Assembly (NCBI GenBank): GCA_012656075.1
Contig: JAAKBF010000087.1
Span: 310,001 to 374,000, forward strand
Reading direction: 5' to 3'
DNA from: Phytophthora hibernalis
Taxonomy: Eukaryota; Oomycota; Peronosporomycetes; Peronosporales; Peronosporaceae
Length of the DNA stretch: 64,000 nucleotides
Position numbers and translations under genes: made by a program. Of the stretch, positions 23,666 to 35,528 are shown piece after piece. A model generated the notes under the pieces. That model saw only the letters and a program-made list of their open reading frames with translations, did not search any database and was not told the DNA's origin. Each line of letters opens with the position of its first letter. The first letter of the stretch is position 1.

Positions 23666-25090
23666 TGGGCGCTACCGTAATACACACCGATCCCTTTCCT
23701 TTTGAAAATTGATTCTGTTTCGTAGTTTACTGACCCGCCTGGCGCTCTAAGGGTGAAATCCCATCTACTTCGTCTTCACAACTGACCAGGGCATAACGAG
23801 AAGATACGCTTAAATCTTCGGGCGAATCTTTCTCGAGGACTTTCGAAGGAACTCGAGTCCTGGACATATCCTGGTCGAGTCTTGGACACGTACACGATTT
23901 TTTTCCTTGGTCGCAACACCTGCCATACAAATATTACACGTAAGCTTACTATTATTTTCTTAACGTGGTTTATCAATTCATATATCATGGCCCAAAGCCG
24001 ACTTTCACCCAATAAGAAGCGCTCGATTTCTGAAATAACTCGTTAATTGGTTGGATAATTTATTTACCAAATCTGGGCCACTGAATATTTGCATTCACCC
24101 TGTAAGAAAATCTGAAATAACTCGGTGGTTGGTTGAATTGATGAATATTTTACTGGGAGACAGGATAATTTGATGTCAACTGGGTCAACGTTCGTGCAAC
24201 ATGAGTGTGTGGTCAACACATATTTTGCGTGGTCAACAAAGAGTGAATTCACTTAATGTGTTGAGCGTGCACGAGCGAGCTTATTAGTGTGTAGAGTGTA
24301 GTGTATGAGCCCGTTGAGTCGACTCGACAGGTTCAATGTAAAAATGAGCGACTGAAAATATATTCAGTGTGTAGAGTGTAGTGTGTGAGCCCGAGTGTAA
24401 GTGTGTGAGGTCGATGGGTTTGTTGAGTGTGAACGAGCGAGCTCATGGAAGCTGAAGACAATTCAAGTTCTATGTTGAGTGTGAACGAGCGAGCTCATGG
24501 AAGCTGAAGACAATTCAAGTTCTATGTTGAGTGTGTGCGCCGGTTGAGTGTAACGTTGTGTGAGCCGTCGAGTAGGTTGAGTGTTAATGAGTGAGTACAT
24601 AGGAGATGAAGCCATGTTCTGTTGTGATGGTGAGCTGGAAGCTCAACATTGTAATGGACAAGCGGTCCTAACCACGAAGCCAGGAAGAGTGGCGCAGCCT
24701 ACCGTCGAGTGACAAAAACCTCTGCACTGCGACCCGCAGCGCCACAAGAATCGATACAACCAATCTTCAGCTGTAGCACGGATAGCCCTGCTACAGGACA
24801 ACTGCAACAACAAGTCTCTCCCTGGACTGCTAAGGATGAGCAGGAGAGAGCAACATAGAGAAGTGCGTTAGATTTAGCTCAGTTCACTTTTTACTTCCAA
24901 CTACGCAATACACGTTGCCTGTTGGTGGGAGTTCCAGCTCCCAAGTTCGTGTGGAACATCACAGCTGTGTTTCATTTATTTTATGCGGTTAAACGCCGGT
25001 AGCACTCAGGGTGAGCACAGCATCAAACCCCGCTAACCAGGTACCTCTACGTCCATACCTGGCGGCTCCAGCTGTCCATCCTCCTCGCGT
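23666..25090. other. Gene-free, partly repetitive stretch
   Basis: No supported ORF. About 24240-24610 is built of degenerate GTTGAGTGTG / GTGTAGAGTGTAGTGT words (see the 52-bp duplication). After about 24890 the sequence is mixed and could be a solo LTR or other retroelement border, which cannot be shown from one copy. Confidence 0.4.
24421..24535. repeat. 52-bp tandem duplication (two full copies, start of a third)
   Basis: The unit beginning TGTTGAGTGTGAACGAGCGA occurs at 24421 and again at 24473 without change over 52 bp. A third copy starts at 24525 and diverges after about 11 bp. Surrounding DNA carries related TTGAGTGT words, so this is a minisatellite-like tract. Confidence 0.85.
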
Positions 25091-25263
25091 CTACTGTAGA
25101 TGTTTGATATGCATGACGCGCGCAGTCTGGACTATCTGAATGTTATGCATACATGCACGGATGGCTATGCATCCTCGGCGTCGCGTAGGCCGATTTTTCT
25201 GTGTCAGCTGACATGGCCAGCTTTCTCTGCAGTTGAACCTTGATACCTCTTGGTGTTCACTGA

Positions 25264-26818
25264 TTACTCGTGTAGCAGTTGCAAATGTCGTTCTCGTTCC
25301 TCGTGCCACCCTTCTGCCCGGCGCTGGAGGAGTTCACCGTGATCCCGGAGTAAAGTATCCAGGCGTAGTGGTGCCCTGGCGTGGCTCCGACGTCCATCTT
25401 GTATTGTGCTATTCACCTCATTCAGTAGGTCCGTGTCCCCGGATTCTCGAATCGCCTCGGCGTTCTGCATACATGTCGAGTTCCAGTGGACTCGCGTTGT
25501 CGCCCAAATGGCGCGCATTACGGCTTTATGGAATCTTTGGCTCCATATCCGGTACACATCAATGCCTTGGCCCACTTCATCGTGGACGCCGTGGCCGATG
25601 GCCAAATACGCCACCCAACTGGCGCCGAATACAAATCCGGGAACACCTGTGTAAGCCATCGTCGAGCCGTAGCCAGTGTCTCGTCCGCCCCTGTTGTTGC
25701 CGTCGCCCCAATCCACGATATGACCGATTGCGAGGTCCAACCCCGGAGAACTCCCCATAGAAGGTCCACAGTCATCCATGAGTTTGAGACCGTGTTGGAG
25801 TCCGCTGGACCAGTCAGATATGAATCGATAGTAGTCAGCATGCGTGAGTTTTGTTGATGCGACTCTGATCCATATTCGCAGCGGGTTTTTGGCTGTAATG
25901 TCCTTGCGACGAAGTTGTTTCTTTTGTCGTACTGCCCTCTGTGCGCATTTTCAGCGCTTTTGCTGGGATGCACACGAACCAAGTTGTGCTCATTGAGGTG
26001 GAGGCGGTGAATCCAGCTGATTCTCCATTGCACGCGATCCATAGCGTCGTTCTCCCGTGCGAGATAGCGTAAAGGTTTCCCCGGAGAATCGCCCACCATT
26101 GAGCAGACTCGGGCACGAATGTATCGTCAATTCACCAAGCGGACTGCCCTTCCATAGGCTGATTGCAGGTTAGTCGATCCGCGTCAAGTGGTTAGCCGGT
26201 GTGCAAGGATCCGTTCGTCCATTGGTCTGAGATCTGGCTCGGGTGAAATTGGTAGTAAGCTGCAAGCTTTCACTATTCTTTGGAGCGCAAACGGCAGCAA
26301 CCGGCCAGTGCGTCGGCGGCGACATCGAGGTTCCTCTTAGTGAAACAGATGACTGGCATACTGTGCGAATTGCCACTCCCTCACCAACCATATGACATTG
26401 ACGGCATGCATCCACAAATTCCCGGCTAACAGGACCATCGGTGTCCACTGACACCGCACACGGGTCCCAGTTTCCCACCATGCTCTCGCGGCCCGGCCGC
26501 TTGCGAGCAACGTCGTGACACCGGCCCGGAATGTAGATTTCTTAGTCTGGTATCCAAAGTTGGCAGCAAATTGCTTCTAGAGCCACACTATACTCTTCGT
26601 AGAATGACAGAACGTTCGTACATGGAGCTGGTCCCAGTCCGAAACGATGGCCTTGTGTGTCTCTTGTCTGGCCTGCACAGTCGACAATGCGGTGACCATT
26701 GCCGTGATAGCGTGTGGTTTTGGGCGTTGGTATGCAAGACATAACCAATTGTCCTCCTATAGAACCTTCTTTGCTGGTCATCCCACTGAAGTGTGTCTGG
26801 TGTGGATATCTCCGTCAC
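25264..26818 (-). other. Cluster of unrecognised minus-strand reading frames
   Basis: Overlapping minus-strand frames of 60-190 codons cover this stretch (25264-25779, 25518-26099, 26170-26481, 26542-26818). The best, 25264-25779, starts Gly/Asp-rich and ends in a charged helical part (LLRDHGELLQRRAEGWHEER). I do not recognise any domain. Their succession on one strand with frame changes suggests one decayed or indel-broken gene, perhaps a retroelement Gag or polyprotein, but no protease, RT, integrase or capsid motif was seen. Confidence 0.3.
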
Positions 26819-27924
26819 GCAAGCAGTCTGTCTGAGTGGCTCTTTGGTGAGTTGTTTGTTTGTCTATCCATGCCTTCTTCCTCCGCTCGACCGCTGCTGT
26901 GGTAAAGATAAACTTGAGCTCTGCCCACCACTGGCATGTTGCGATCATCGATCAGCTGGATCAAGCCATGTTCTGTCTAGTGTGCGCAGGTTGAGTACGA
27001 TTGCGTGTGCAAATTTAATATCGGCGCAGGGAATATGTGAGCCTGTGCACTGCGGACTCGACAACATGCACTGCGACGAGAGCTTCGAGTACACGGGCTT
27101 TCGTGAATACCAATAAAATAGCGGGGTGAAATCAATTCCATCAATGCCAACGCCACGCCTAATATTCTATTTCCCAGACTAAACAACGTACCTAGTGCAC
27201 TCCCTCGTAAAGAAAACCCGCCGCCCCTCAGTGCACCCGGCGCTAACATGAAGGCACACTTCACGGGGAAAAAGCTGCAGGATGCTACCGGTATTGAACG
27301 AGTGCTGGCTGGAGAAACCCTGACCGCTGTCGTTCCGGCTTCACCTGCATCACACAAGGAAGGACAAATCCTTGTCCGTCAACGATCTGGACCTTAACCT
27401 GTCCTTCTCACCGCATGTGTAGATAACGTCGTGGCTTAGGTGGTGGCGATACATATACCAGAGCTCCAGCAGGAGTGCAATCGCTGTTTAGTTTATATGA
27501 ATGTTTGTATTAGGTTTGAGTGGCCCATCAACTGGTCGGTGTGTAATAAAAAATCACCTTGCTTTGCCGCCTTGTAACTTGGTTCCAATTGGCTCAGAAA
27601 TGACGCGAAATCCCTTAAAATTAAGCTTAGCGTCTTCTGATTGGATACATACCGCTGCTTTCTGCCAACACAAAAATTGGAGTCGGTTTTCCGTTTTGCT
27701 GGTGGCCCATGAATTGACAAACCACGTTATTACATAAACCATGCATGTTTTATACTATCGTATTGATAGTATGGTACGTTTATCGCTAATACCTTCTCAG
27801 ATACGTTCTGACAAGTTAATAATTACCACCTAAACACATCGGACTTGGTCGAGGGCACTTGCGCTTGGTTCGGTGTTGCTGTGTCGTCTATTGATTTATG
27901 TTTCGCGTCGAAACTTCATGCATG
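26819..27924. other. Mostly gene-free; one weak plus-strand frame
   Basis: A plus-strand frame at about 27121-27390 (internal MKAHFTGKKLQDATGIERV) looks protein-like but is short, has no clear start and has no known domain. The rest is AT-rich with no supported feature. Confidence 0.3.
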
Positions 27925-27926
27925 TA

Positions 27927-28068
27927 CACCGTTCACTCTAATTAGTCGTGCTTCGAATACAGTCATGCTTCTGTACTTTTTCACAAGATCAATTCAAAAG
28001 TTCGACTTTCTCCGATAAAAATCGTACACCATAATAAGTCAGGGTCAGACTAAGTAGAGTGAACGGTG
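27927..28068. mobile_element. 142-bp MITE with TA target duplication, pogo-like ends
   Basis: Terminal inverted repeats start CACCGTTCACTCTA at both ends; 15 bp are perfect, and about 7 more match after one mismatch (TTAGTC). It is flanked by TA on each side (27925-27926 and 28069-28070), as in Tc1/mariner/pogo insertions. The CACC[GA]T[TC]CAC[TC]CT ends and the subterminal ATTAGTCGTGC word match the 1.85-kb pogo element at 43423-45275, so this is best read as its non-autonomous derivative. Confidence 0.8.
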
Positions 28069-28198
28069 TACCCGGTACGTACTAGTAATATGACACCTAA
28101 CAACCGACCCGTGGAAAGTCCATATCTTCTCTTAATGAGACACCCTTTGTGCACAACGCGTTGACCTTACTTTGCTCCTCTGGGAGAGCCTCTCTCTC

Positions 28199-28225
28199 CG
28201 GCTCGCCCATGCACGGTGGGCGAGC
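28199..28225. repeat. GC-rich hairpin with 9-bp perfect arms
   Basis: GGCTCGCCC and GGGCGAGCC flank a 9-nt loop. Isolated in gene-free DNA with no downstream T run. Meaning unknown. Confidence 0.55.
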
Positions 28226-28419
28226 CTGGCAGGTAGACGTCAATTCACGTTAAATTTTCCGGTGGTGTATTTTGGTCGATAACGGAAAAACGTGTGTCAA
28301 AGATTACGCTGTCCGTGCATTATGCGGCGTTGCGTCCGGTTTCTGCCCATTAGGAGAGTTTTCGCTTTAATATCTCATTCCAGGTTTTACACGAGCACGC
28401 CAGGGATAGACTTTAAAAA

Positions 28420-28576
28420 TAATACTTGTGTCCCTGATAGGTTCGATGCTCTCATGGATTGGATTATAAGTTATAATCCAGAAATATGTTGGTCTAAAAG
28501 GAAATTTAAGTTTATGTTGGGAATGGGAATGGAACACACTACTGGGAACATTGTATTAGAGAGTCTAATAGATTAG
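28420..28576 (+). pseudogene. Gypsy Pol fragment (protease-RT linker)
   Basis: The reading frame contains ALMDWIISYNPEICWSKRKF, which matches the G-M-D-W-L...Y-N-P-x-I-D-W signature that links protease and reverse transcriptase in Ty3/gypsy Pol. It ends at a stop at 28576, and no RT follows. This is a small isolated relic. Confidence 0.5.
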
Positions 28577-29652
28577 AGGTGAGTCAGTTTGTTTGAAGTC
28601 GTTAGTTTTCACATGATCCATGGTGAACTCGGAATCCATCCGCTTTTCAAACTTCTGCCACTCTGGCGTCAGATTCAGCGCCATGACTGCAGCGTTGCGC
28701 GCAACGACAACCAACTCCTCCAGTTATCGACATCAAGTCGGTTTCTCACGTGAATGAATACTTTGGCTACCATGTGCTGCTGTTCAACGCCTTCTGATGA
28801 AGCTGGGAAAGCGTACATTTTGTCCGAGTACCGGTACCGCGGCTATGCAATTTATTGTCATTCGAGTAAAGCGAGCATTGTACGCGCTGGAGGGTAAGCT
28901 CTGTGTCACTCGGAAATTAAAGGTATGAGATGGACCTTTTGCTTGGGGTCGTAAAGACTTCACCCTGCAGGTCTGGGTACCCTGGGCTAGATACGTTAAT
29001 CTGATTGGATAATATCGATTGTTACTCTCGATTAATGATTTTTCAAGTGTGCACATGAGAGGACTCAAAAGCAGCTGGAAAACATGTACTCGGTAAAATT
29101 TCGAGGAATTATTAATACCAACTATTTAAGGAGGTAACGCTGATTAGCCAATATTGTTATAAATCTTACATGATTGGCTATAATAAATTTTCAACGTACT
29201 AATACAGTACCGGTACAGCTTATAGATAGATAATCTTAATAAATCTTCGTGATGGTGATGCATGGCGGATTTTTCTGTAACGGGGATTTCTCCGTCGTTG
29301 TACCGGTACATCCTTAAAAAGTTAATTCTTCGTAAAATATCAAACTGTACCGGTACCATGTACAGAGCTCCCCGTAAAGGGAGAACCGTAATCAAGTGTT
29401 CACCTTCAAAATAAGTACAGTTGTCACAAAGCCTTACTCAACTATGATACAAATCCGATTGCAAATCTTTTAATCTGGAAGAATTTATTGGTCTCACCTT
29501 TCTCCCTTTGCCGGGAACTCTGTAATCACAGGCTACGGGTTTCCCGGTGTTGTCCCTGTTCGTAAAACACAGTTTCCACACGTCGACAGTACAGATGTCC
29601 TGCTAATCCCATCGCACCGCAGCATGTACCTTCGTTATACTTCATAATACAG
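28577..29652. other. Gene-free spacer rich in ACCGGTA palindromes
   Basis: No coding feature is supported. GGTACCGGTAC-type palindromes recur at about 28830, 29210, 29300 and 29350. The last 200 bp probably contain the promoter of the transporter that follows. Confidence 0.4.
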
Positions 29653-30957
29653 ATGCTCCGTACTTTTGCTGGATCCGCCCAACGTTTGATCATGGCGACG
29701 ACAGCAAGGCGACGCACTTTTCAAAGACCCCATAACTCGGCGTATCCATCGTCTGCAGTTGCAGCGTTCTCCGTCATGAGCCATCTTCCGTCGATCTCGC
29801 ACGCGTCCGTGTCGAACCTGCCCACGTCCGTCGCCGATGAGAGCAGCACCGACCTGAGGTCGCCCAACAAGCGCGGCTCCGTGTGGCAATGGGCAGTAGG
29901 CTGTATTTTCCTCGTCTGCGTGGCTATCATCTGGAACTTCTCCAGCGTGCTCATTCAGTACATCTTCAACGACCTGTCTTTTGAGGCGCCATTCTTCCTT
30001 ACCTCCTTCAGTATGGCGCTCTCCTCGATAAACCTCCCGATATACTACGTCACCAAGGTGTGGCTGCCGCAGCTCAAGGGATCAGATCTGCCGAGAACCA
30101 AGTCAGAGACCGCCCCCGTTCCAACGCAGACCCCGCACGACAAGGCTACGTTAAAGCGCACGATGATCGCGGCAGTCGTCGTCGCCCCGCTCTGGTTCGT
30201 GGCTAACTTCACCTACAATGTGAGCCTCAACCTCACCAGCGTCACGAGTAGCACCATTCTCAGCACCACATCGACGGTGTTCACGTTGATTCTGGCTGTG
30301 TGGATTCTTAAGGAACGCTTCACGTGGCTCAAGGCGCTGGGCGTGGTGCTCTGTATGGCCGGTAACTGTACGACACTCGTGAACGACTCCAGCGGCAGCA
30401 CCTCGGATAGCTTCTGGGGAAATGTATGTGCGCTCATCGGCGCCATCATGTACAGCGTGTACACCACAACCATCCGCAAATATCTGCCCGACGACGCTGG
30501 TATGAGCGTGTCGCTCTTCATCGGATTCGTGGGCCTGCTCAGTCTCGTGGTGCTCGGGGCCTTCTGCATCGCCTTCAACTCCACCGGCGTCGAATCGCTA
30601 CATAACCTCACGTGGGATATCGTGGGCCTGCTATTCGTCCAGGGTCTGCTGAACAACGTGTTAGCCGATTACCTGTGGGCAGTGTCCATCATGTACACAT
30701 CCACCACCACGGCCACCATCGGCTTGTCGCTCACGGTGCCGATGGCCATCATCTCTGACTGGATCGTGAACGATATCTCTCCCAACTACGTGACGATCAT
30801 TTCGTCCGTGCTAGTGTTGGGCGGTTTTGTCGTTCTCGCTGTCAGTACGCGTAAGGAACAGTTGCGTACCGGGGCTGAGACCGAGAGGGAATCCTCCAGC
30901 TCTGTCGAGGTGCTTTCGCCCAAGTCTCCCACCACTAAGTTTCGAATTCAGGACTAA
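29653..30957 (+). CDS. SLC35F/EamA-type drug-metabolite transporter
   Basis: An intact intronless ORF of 434 codons. After a 75-residue Ser-rich cytosolic tail there are about ten membrane segments, for example WAVGCIFLVCVAIIWNFSSV, APLWFVANFTYNVSLNLTSV and IGLSLTVPMAIISDWIV. The TSVTSSTILSTTSTVFTLIL stretch and the paired EamA-like repeats place it with the SLC35F5 group of the drug/metabolite transporter superfamily. The second ATG (29692) also fits. The GC-rich third positions and the absence of any frame break stand out against the neighbouring sequence. Substrate unknown; animal relatives are vacuolar or Golgi membrane proteins. Confidence 0.88.
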   Translation: MLRTFAGSAQRLIMATTARRRTFQRPHNSAYPSSAVAAFSVMSHLPSISHASVSNLPTSVADESSTDLRSPNKRGSVWQWAVGCIFLVCVAIIWNFSSVLIQYIFNDLSFEAPFFLTSFSMALSSINLPIYYVTKVWLPQLKGSDLPRTKSETAPVPTQTPHDKATLKRTMIAAVVVAPLWFVANFTYNVSLNLTSVTSSTILSTTSTVFTLILAVWILKERFTWLKALGVVLCMAGNCTTLVNDSSGSTSDSFWGNVCALIGAIMYSVYTTTIRKYLPDDAGMSVSLFIGFVGLLSLVVLGAFCIAFNSTGVESLHNLTWDIVGLLFVQGLLNNVLADYLWAVSIMYTSTTTATIGLSLTVPMAIISDWIVNDISPNYVTIISSVLVLGGFVVLAVSTRKEQLRTGAETERESSSSVEVLSPKSPTTKFRIQD

Positions 30958-31299
30958 ACAACTTATTTCCCAACACCAAAGCAACTAAATTGTCACCTAG
31001 CAAAATGAAATGACTGTTTCGTGGAAAACAACATACGAGGTTCAATGCTAATAGTTGGGCTTCAGAAAATGAAAATCAAGATTCTATAGTACTTCAGTAG
31101 TAAATAGTGCGATCGCCAGTACAGATTCCGCTGAGATACTATAACAAAGCAGTAAGAGAGCCTTGTTGTCTCAATACCCCTACATATCTGATTAGCAGAT
31201 TTGCAATCACACAGTAATTTTGGTGCACTGTTTTTCACCGACCCTACAATGTTAATTGAGCACACAAATTATAGCTAAATTAACGGAGCACCTGGAGAT

Positions 31300-31862
31300 A
31301 TGCTGCGTGAGCGCAATACGTTCGTGCTGAAGGCGCGCAGCGGTAGTGACGAGCGACAGCATGCGTTGACGCTTAATGTCAACTTGCAAGAGCAGGATTT
31401 GGGTCACTTTAACGGCAAGAATGGTACGGGAGGGTCCAAAGCAGTACAGGTAGGACTCAATAATGACCAAAATGGAGTCTACTGTATGGTCTCACATGTT
31501 GCTAGCGGCTTCTAGAGGTGCTGGACGAGGACGAAGCTTTCCAAGCCTTAATACGGGAGATTGACGACCTGCGTGAACTGGACCAGCTCGTGAAGGCCAA
31601 GGCTAAGGACGGTACACACACACTCGAGGTGTCCGACATGACGGTGCAGTGGCAGGTGTCCCAGGAGCCAGGCCTTCCGACCGTCTTGCAGCGTGGCCAG
31701 GTCGACCCAAATGCTGCCGGTGAAGCCACAGAGAGGTATCGCCCACTGCCTGTACGTAGGCTGGTTGTGGCTGTATGGATGTACCCACCCCACGTCGAAA
31801 TCCCTCCGACAGGAGATCGGATCCCCGCCAGCGACGCGGCAGAAAAGATTTCTTCGTCGTAG
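31300..31862 (+). CDS. Hypothetical protein, probably two exons
   Basis: The first frame (31300-31448) reads up to KAVQ before a GTAGGA donor-like site. After a CTTCTAG acceptor-like site at about 31516 the second frame continues with EDEAFQALIREIDDLRELD, an acidic helical stretch, and VSDMTVQWQVSQEPGLP. From about 31740 two frames compete; one ends with a striking acidic tail (DFFVVDDDNVDEAEK, stop near 31891). I do not recognise the family. Downstream of the transporter on the same strand. Exon structure is inferred from splice-site-like words only. Confidence 0.45.
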
Positions 31863-32271
31863 ACGACGACAACGTCGACGAAGCCGAGAAGTAGGGTGGA
31901 CTAATGATACGTTGGAGGCAGAGGTTGCCACTGGCCGCGTATTTCAAAATATTAGAGAGCTTTAGTTCCTGGACCGCACAAATCCGCCGATAAAGTTGGG
32001 GACCCGGACCAAATGGTAAAGTAATGATTCGATGCGGCAGGATGATTTCAATAGTCAGGAACTTGAGCATTTGGTGCTACACTTGCTTTTAGTGATTGCA
32101 GGAAATGCAAGTGCTTTTAACGTTAGAATGGACTCACCCTTACGACCTAGCTTAAAGTGGATCAATGCTTCATGTTCACGTAAATGTTGCTTCATTCCTC
32201 GTCGTCAAACGGGAAGACCTGTTCAGGCGTGGCACTCTCACCCGTGAGCTGGTGCCATCTCCACGATGCTG

Positions 32272-32796
32272 CTATTGCGCATAGTTAATCCCCGACCCGC
32301 TGATATATTCCATGGCGCTAATCTCCTCAAGTCGCTGCGCCATGAACGCCTTCTTGGCCTGAAAGTGCATCGGATTGATTGATCAATAGCAGCAAACACA
32401 CGTCGCTCTTCAAGAAGACCGTACAGGAATCCCCTCCATACCTGTGATCCACACAAATCTTTCACGTCAGCAACAAAACTGGATAACCAACGCCTTCACC
32501 AAGGTCCTTCCCCACCCACCATCCACGAGCATACTGGCCTGCTTCTTGGTCGGGTGAGCGATATCCACCACCTGCTCCTTCGGTTTGCAAATAATCGCAT
32601 ACGCCGCTGCATTCTCCTTGTGCGTCTCGAACTCGAGCGCTCGCGTGACTTGACGTCGTCTCTCGGGTCTCAGTTGCACGAACGGCACTCCGCAGTACTG
32701 GCGAGCTGGTCACTCGATCGGTGCCGTTGAAGGTCTCGGTCTCTCATCACAAACAGGATCGGGTTCTGCAGCAGGAGCAGCAGGTGCCGCAGACAT
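32272..32796 (-). CDS. Conserved-looking hypothetical protein, two exons
   Basis: A start at 32796 opens with an Ala/Pro-rich tail. The body includes CGVPFVQLRPERRRQVTRAL and KEQVVDIAHPTKKQASMLVD, in well-formed coding sequence. A clean GT-AG intron (32359-32441, 83 nt) precedes a terminal exon of 29 codons (32358-32272) containing KKAFMAQRLEEISAMEYISG. There is an in-frame TGA near 32713 and a one-base frame change near 32495, both perhaps sequence errors. No family is recognised. Regular composition and the phase-compatible intron argue that it is real. Confidence 0.5.
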
Positions 32797-33348
32797 TCTG
32801 GTGGTCGTCTCCTTGCGGTGGTTCTCCGCTCAATTGCAGCGAACGTCAAACTGTCGGAGCTGCGGAAGACGCATTGGCAACCTCCAGCCCCACGTGCTGT
32901 GTGTAGGTCTCGAAGGACAAGAGACCCTCCTGGGAGCTCGTGAAGGAGCTAGTGGACGTTTTGTCCTCCTCAGGTGGACGTCTGACCTGACAAGTGGACA
33001 CTTTGGGACGGAACACGGGCTAGCAAGACGTGGAACTCAGGATCACGTTACATGTAATAAAACACTGTATTAAGACGGTCGTGTACATGTAGTCGGGACT
33101 TGCACCTACGTCAGCGTCTGACTCAGACCGAAGCATCAAGCTGTATACCACCTACAAAGAAATTTTGCCCCTACGAAGCACTGTTCAGCGTTATGCTGCG
33201 GTAGTTTACTTAGAAGACATATCGGCACGTGATGCTGTCCCCAACTGGGTGTTGCAATAGCCATACTACTGTACCCGACTCGTTGGTTTATGGAACCATA
33301 TCTAAACACGACCGGATAAATTGACATTAGACATACACTAATTTTTTA
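32797..33348. other. Intergenic region up to the TTAA-flanked element
   Basis: No supported gene. The antisense frame 32801-33073 shows no domain. Includes the putative promoter of the minus-strand hypothetical gene. Confidence 0.35.
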
Positions 33349-33659
33349 TTAACCCTTTCGTGGCAGAAGGATGCATTTTGCTTCCTTTAAACACTTTCAC
33401 AAAAGTAGGTGAGAAAAGACCCCCAAATGGAGGCAAAACAGCAAATACAGGGATTACAGTATACCGTGTTTTGGCTAAGCCAATCAGAAAGGCCTATAGC
33501 GATTGAATATGGAAGGATTTGAGGCCGACTACCGAAATATTAACGTAAATGTTGTAATAAAGCGTCCTGTTTCCCCGTCTGTCGTGAAATTTGCGGTTTT
33601 GAACGAATTCACATGAAAAGCAACGAGGAAATCGTGGGTAAAGATGTTGAAAACAGGGT

Positions 33660-34700
33660 GTGCTCATCCCAAAGCCTATCCTCGACCAGTACGATGCAGT
33701 GCCGCCAATTATGGCTACCAACCCTATCACATACAACAGTCAAGTGCAATACTCGTCTCCGCTCCCTCATTTTCGGAAGTTGGAAATGCGCACAAGCTTT
33801 TCCGACGCGGAAGACAAAAAACGCGTCGTTCTTGCTTTTGAGTACGAGTCCCATGGCGCGCGAGTAGTGTGGAAAGACATCGAGCGCAAGATGCGCGGGA
33901 ACGCCCAGCGGGTCAACTCCAGATGAGGCTTCGCACTCTAAAACGTACCTACAGTAACGACCTTGCGATTTTCCCTCCCTGCTTATTCCCCACAGCTTCG
34001 CCAATGCCCCCTTATTTGAACAAGCTTTGTCTCCTGTCGCCTATCCAGACCGAAAGCGCCATCCGTGCTATTTTAGCGCTGTTTCTGCTGCTGATGCGCG
34101 CCAACAAGCAGGAAAACTGACGAATATGCAGGAGAGATCATGCCTGCTGCGGTGTCATGTATTATTGGAGTGATCGGGAAGGTGAAAGAAGATGACAGTT
34201 TTTAGACGTCGGTGCTGGCTTGGGAAACGTTGCAGCGCAGTTCGCTCTGTAGACGAAGGCTAAACTGTTTTTGGGGATCAAGAAAAGGATGGATATTGCT
34301 CGTAGAGGCGCTCACTGTGTACGTTTCTGTGCGTCGCGACTAATGCTTCTACACAAAGTAGTTCTGAAACATGGAGATGTTCTGGATACGTGCAAGCCAT
34401 TTCGTGTTGCGACCATCATCTTTCGAAAACGATTTCTGCTTGATGAAGCCGCAAAGATCGGGGTACATCAAGAGCTAACTCGCATGCCAAGAGCCCGAGT
34501 GGTAGTGTCCACATCTAAGTATGTCCCCGTTACCGCGAATCGTGTCAGAACAGCTTTTGTGAGAGGTGGCTGTTGGTGGATACTACATATAGATGTGGTA
34601 GTTGGAAGGCACCACCACTTCCAATTTACATGTACACCAGCTAGCGTGACGGTCTTCAAGTGGCAAGGTAGTCACGGTGATGATGGCACGCTTTGCAGCA
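33660..34700 (+). pseudogene. DOT1-like SAM methyltransferase with Myb-like N-terminus, decayed
   Basis: The first part (33660-33960) has SFSDAEDKKRVVLAFEYES and VVWKDIERKMRGNAQ, the layout of a Myb/SANT-like DNA-binding helix set, and continues in another frame as LKRTYSNDLAIFPPC. The second part (34200-34530) has FLDVGAGLGNVAAQFAL, a SAM-binding motif I typical of DOT1-type histone methyltransferases, followed by LHKVVLKHGDVLD and ARVVVSTSKYVP. An in-frame TAG directly after motif I and a frame change in the middle disrupt it. Related Myb-DOT1-like genes are multi-copy in oomycetes as I recall them. Lies inside the TTAA-flanked element. Confidence 0.55.
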
Positions 34701-35290
34701 GTCTGATAGAACATGGAGGCGATTGACGTACTGCTGGACGTGTTGGTGGAGGTGTCGAGGACCTTGCGACGGTGGACATGTTGCAGGGGTGATGGTGTTT
34801 GGGGTCGACAAGGACTTGTCGATAGTGGTGCTGGCTTCCAAGGCCTTGATGACTGCGGACGAGCTGTTCGTGCTGGTGATCAAAGTCGCCGACGACTCAG
34901 AGCAGGAGATGATGCCACCGCTGTTCATAGTAGTATGAACCGCCGAGGACTCGTCAGCGGCGGACATGATGCTGGCCGTGATGGGGATGGGGACCAGTGT
35001 GGACCTCTGGGACGACGGATGTGCAATGGTGGTCGGGGATTGGCGTGGACGCAGAAGCGACGGATGTGCTGTTGGACGTGATAGTGGCTTGGACTCAGTG
35101 ATAGGAGACGGCCGATGGTGGTGACGATGGCTGGAGTCAGTGTGCGTACTGCTGGAGGGGATAGTAGTCGGCGTCGACACGAACTCTGCGATGGCAGACA
35201 TGCCACCAGTGGTGATGGTATCAGGGAAAGCGTGAACTCTGCGACGACGGACGTGATCGGAGTCAACAAGGACTCTGAGCCAGCGGACAT
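34656..35290 (-). other. Ser/Thr/Pro-rich low-complexity frames
   Basis: Two overlapping minus-strand frames (34656-35201 and 34925-35290) are made of Ser, Thr, Pro and His runs (for example SSSTHTDSSHRHHH). Both strands are open here because of codon bias in the repeat-like DNA. It could be a linker region of one repeat-rich gene running from 37332 down to 34656. Coding status is uncertain. Confidence 0.3.
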
Positions 35291-35528
35291 TCCGCTGGGG
35301 TTGTTGATGCGGGGGTCAGCGTGAAATCTGCGACGGCGGATGTATCGCGGGAGGTGATGGTGGTAGGCTTGGTCGTTGCTGATAGTACTGAAACGAAAAA
35401 CATGCTTTATTCAAGATATACACCCTTCTTTGTCAGAAGCATTGGAAAATGTGTCCCGCAACGAAAACAATACTAGGCTATGAACGGAGCAGGAGGAGTA
35501 CGTCTCTGCGGTGTACTGCGCGTTGGAT

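Noticed and set aside
23000..23700. FAR1/MULE ORFs as a host FAR1 transcription factor
   Set aside because: The MULE catalytic block and the broken frames in a repeat-rich setting fit a transposon remnant better than a host gene.
24240..24610. GTGTGAG-type tract as a telomere or centromere repeat
   Set aside because: Repeat words are irregular and the one exact unit is 52 bp in two copies; this is an ordinary minisatellite-like tract.
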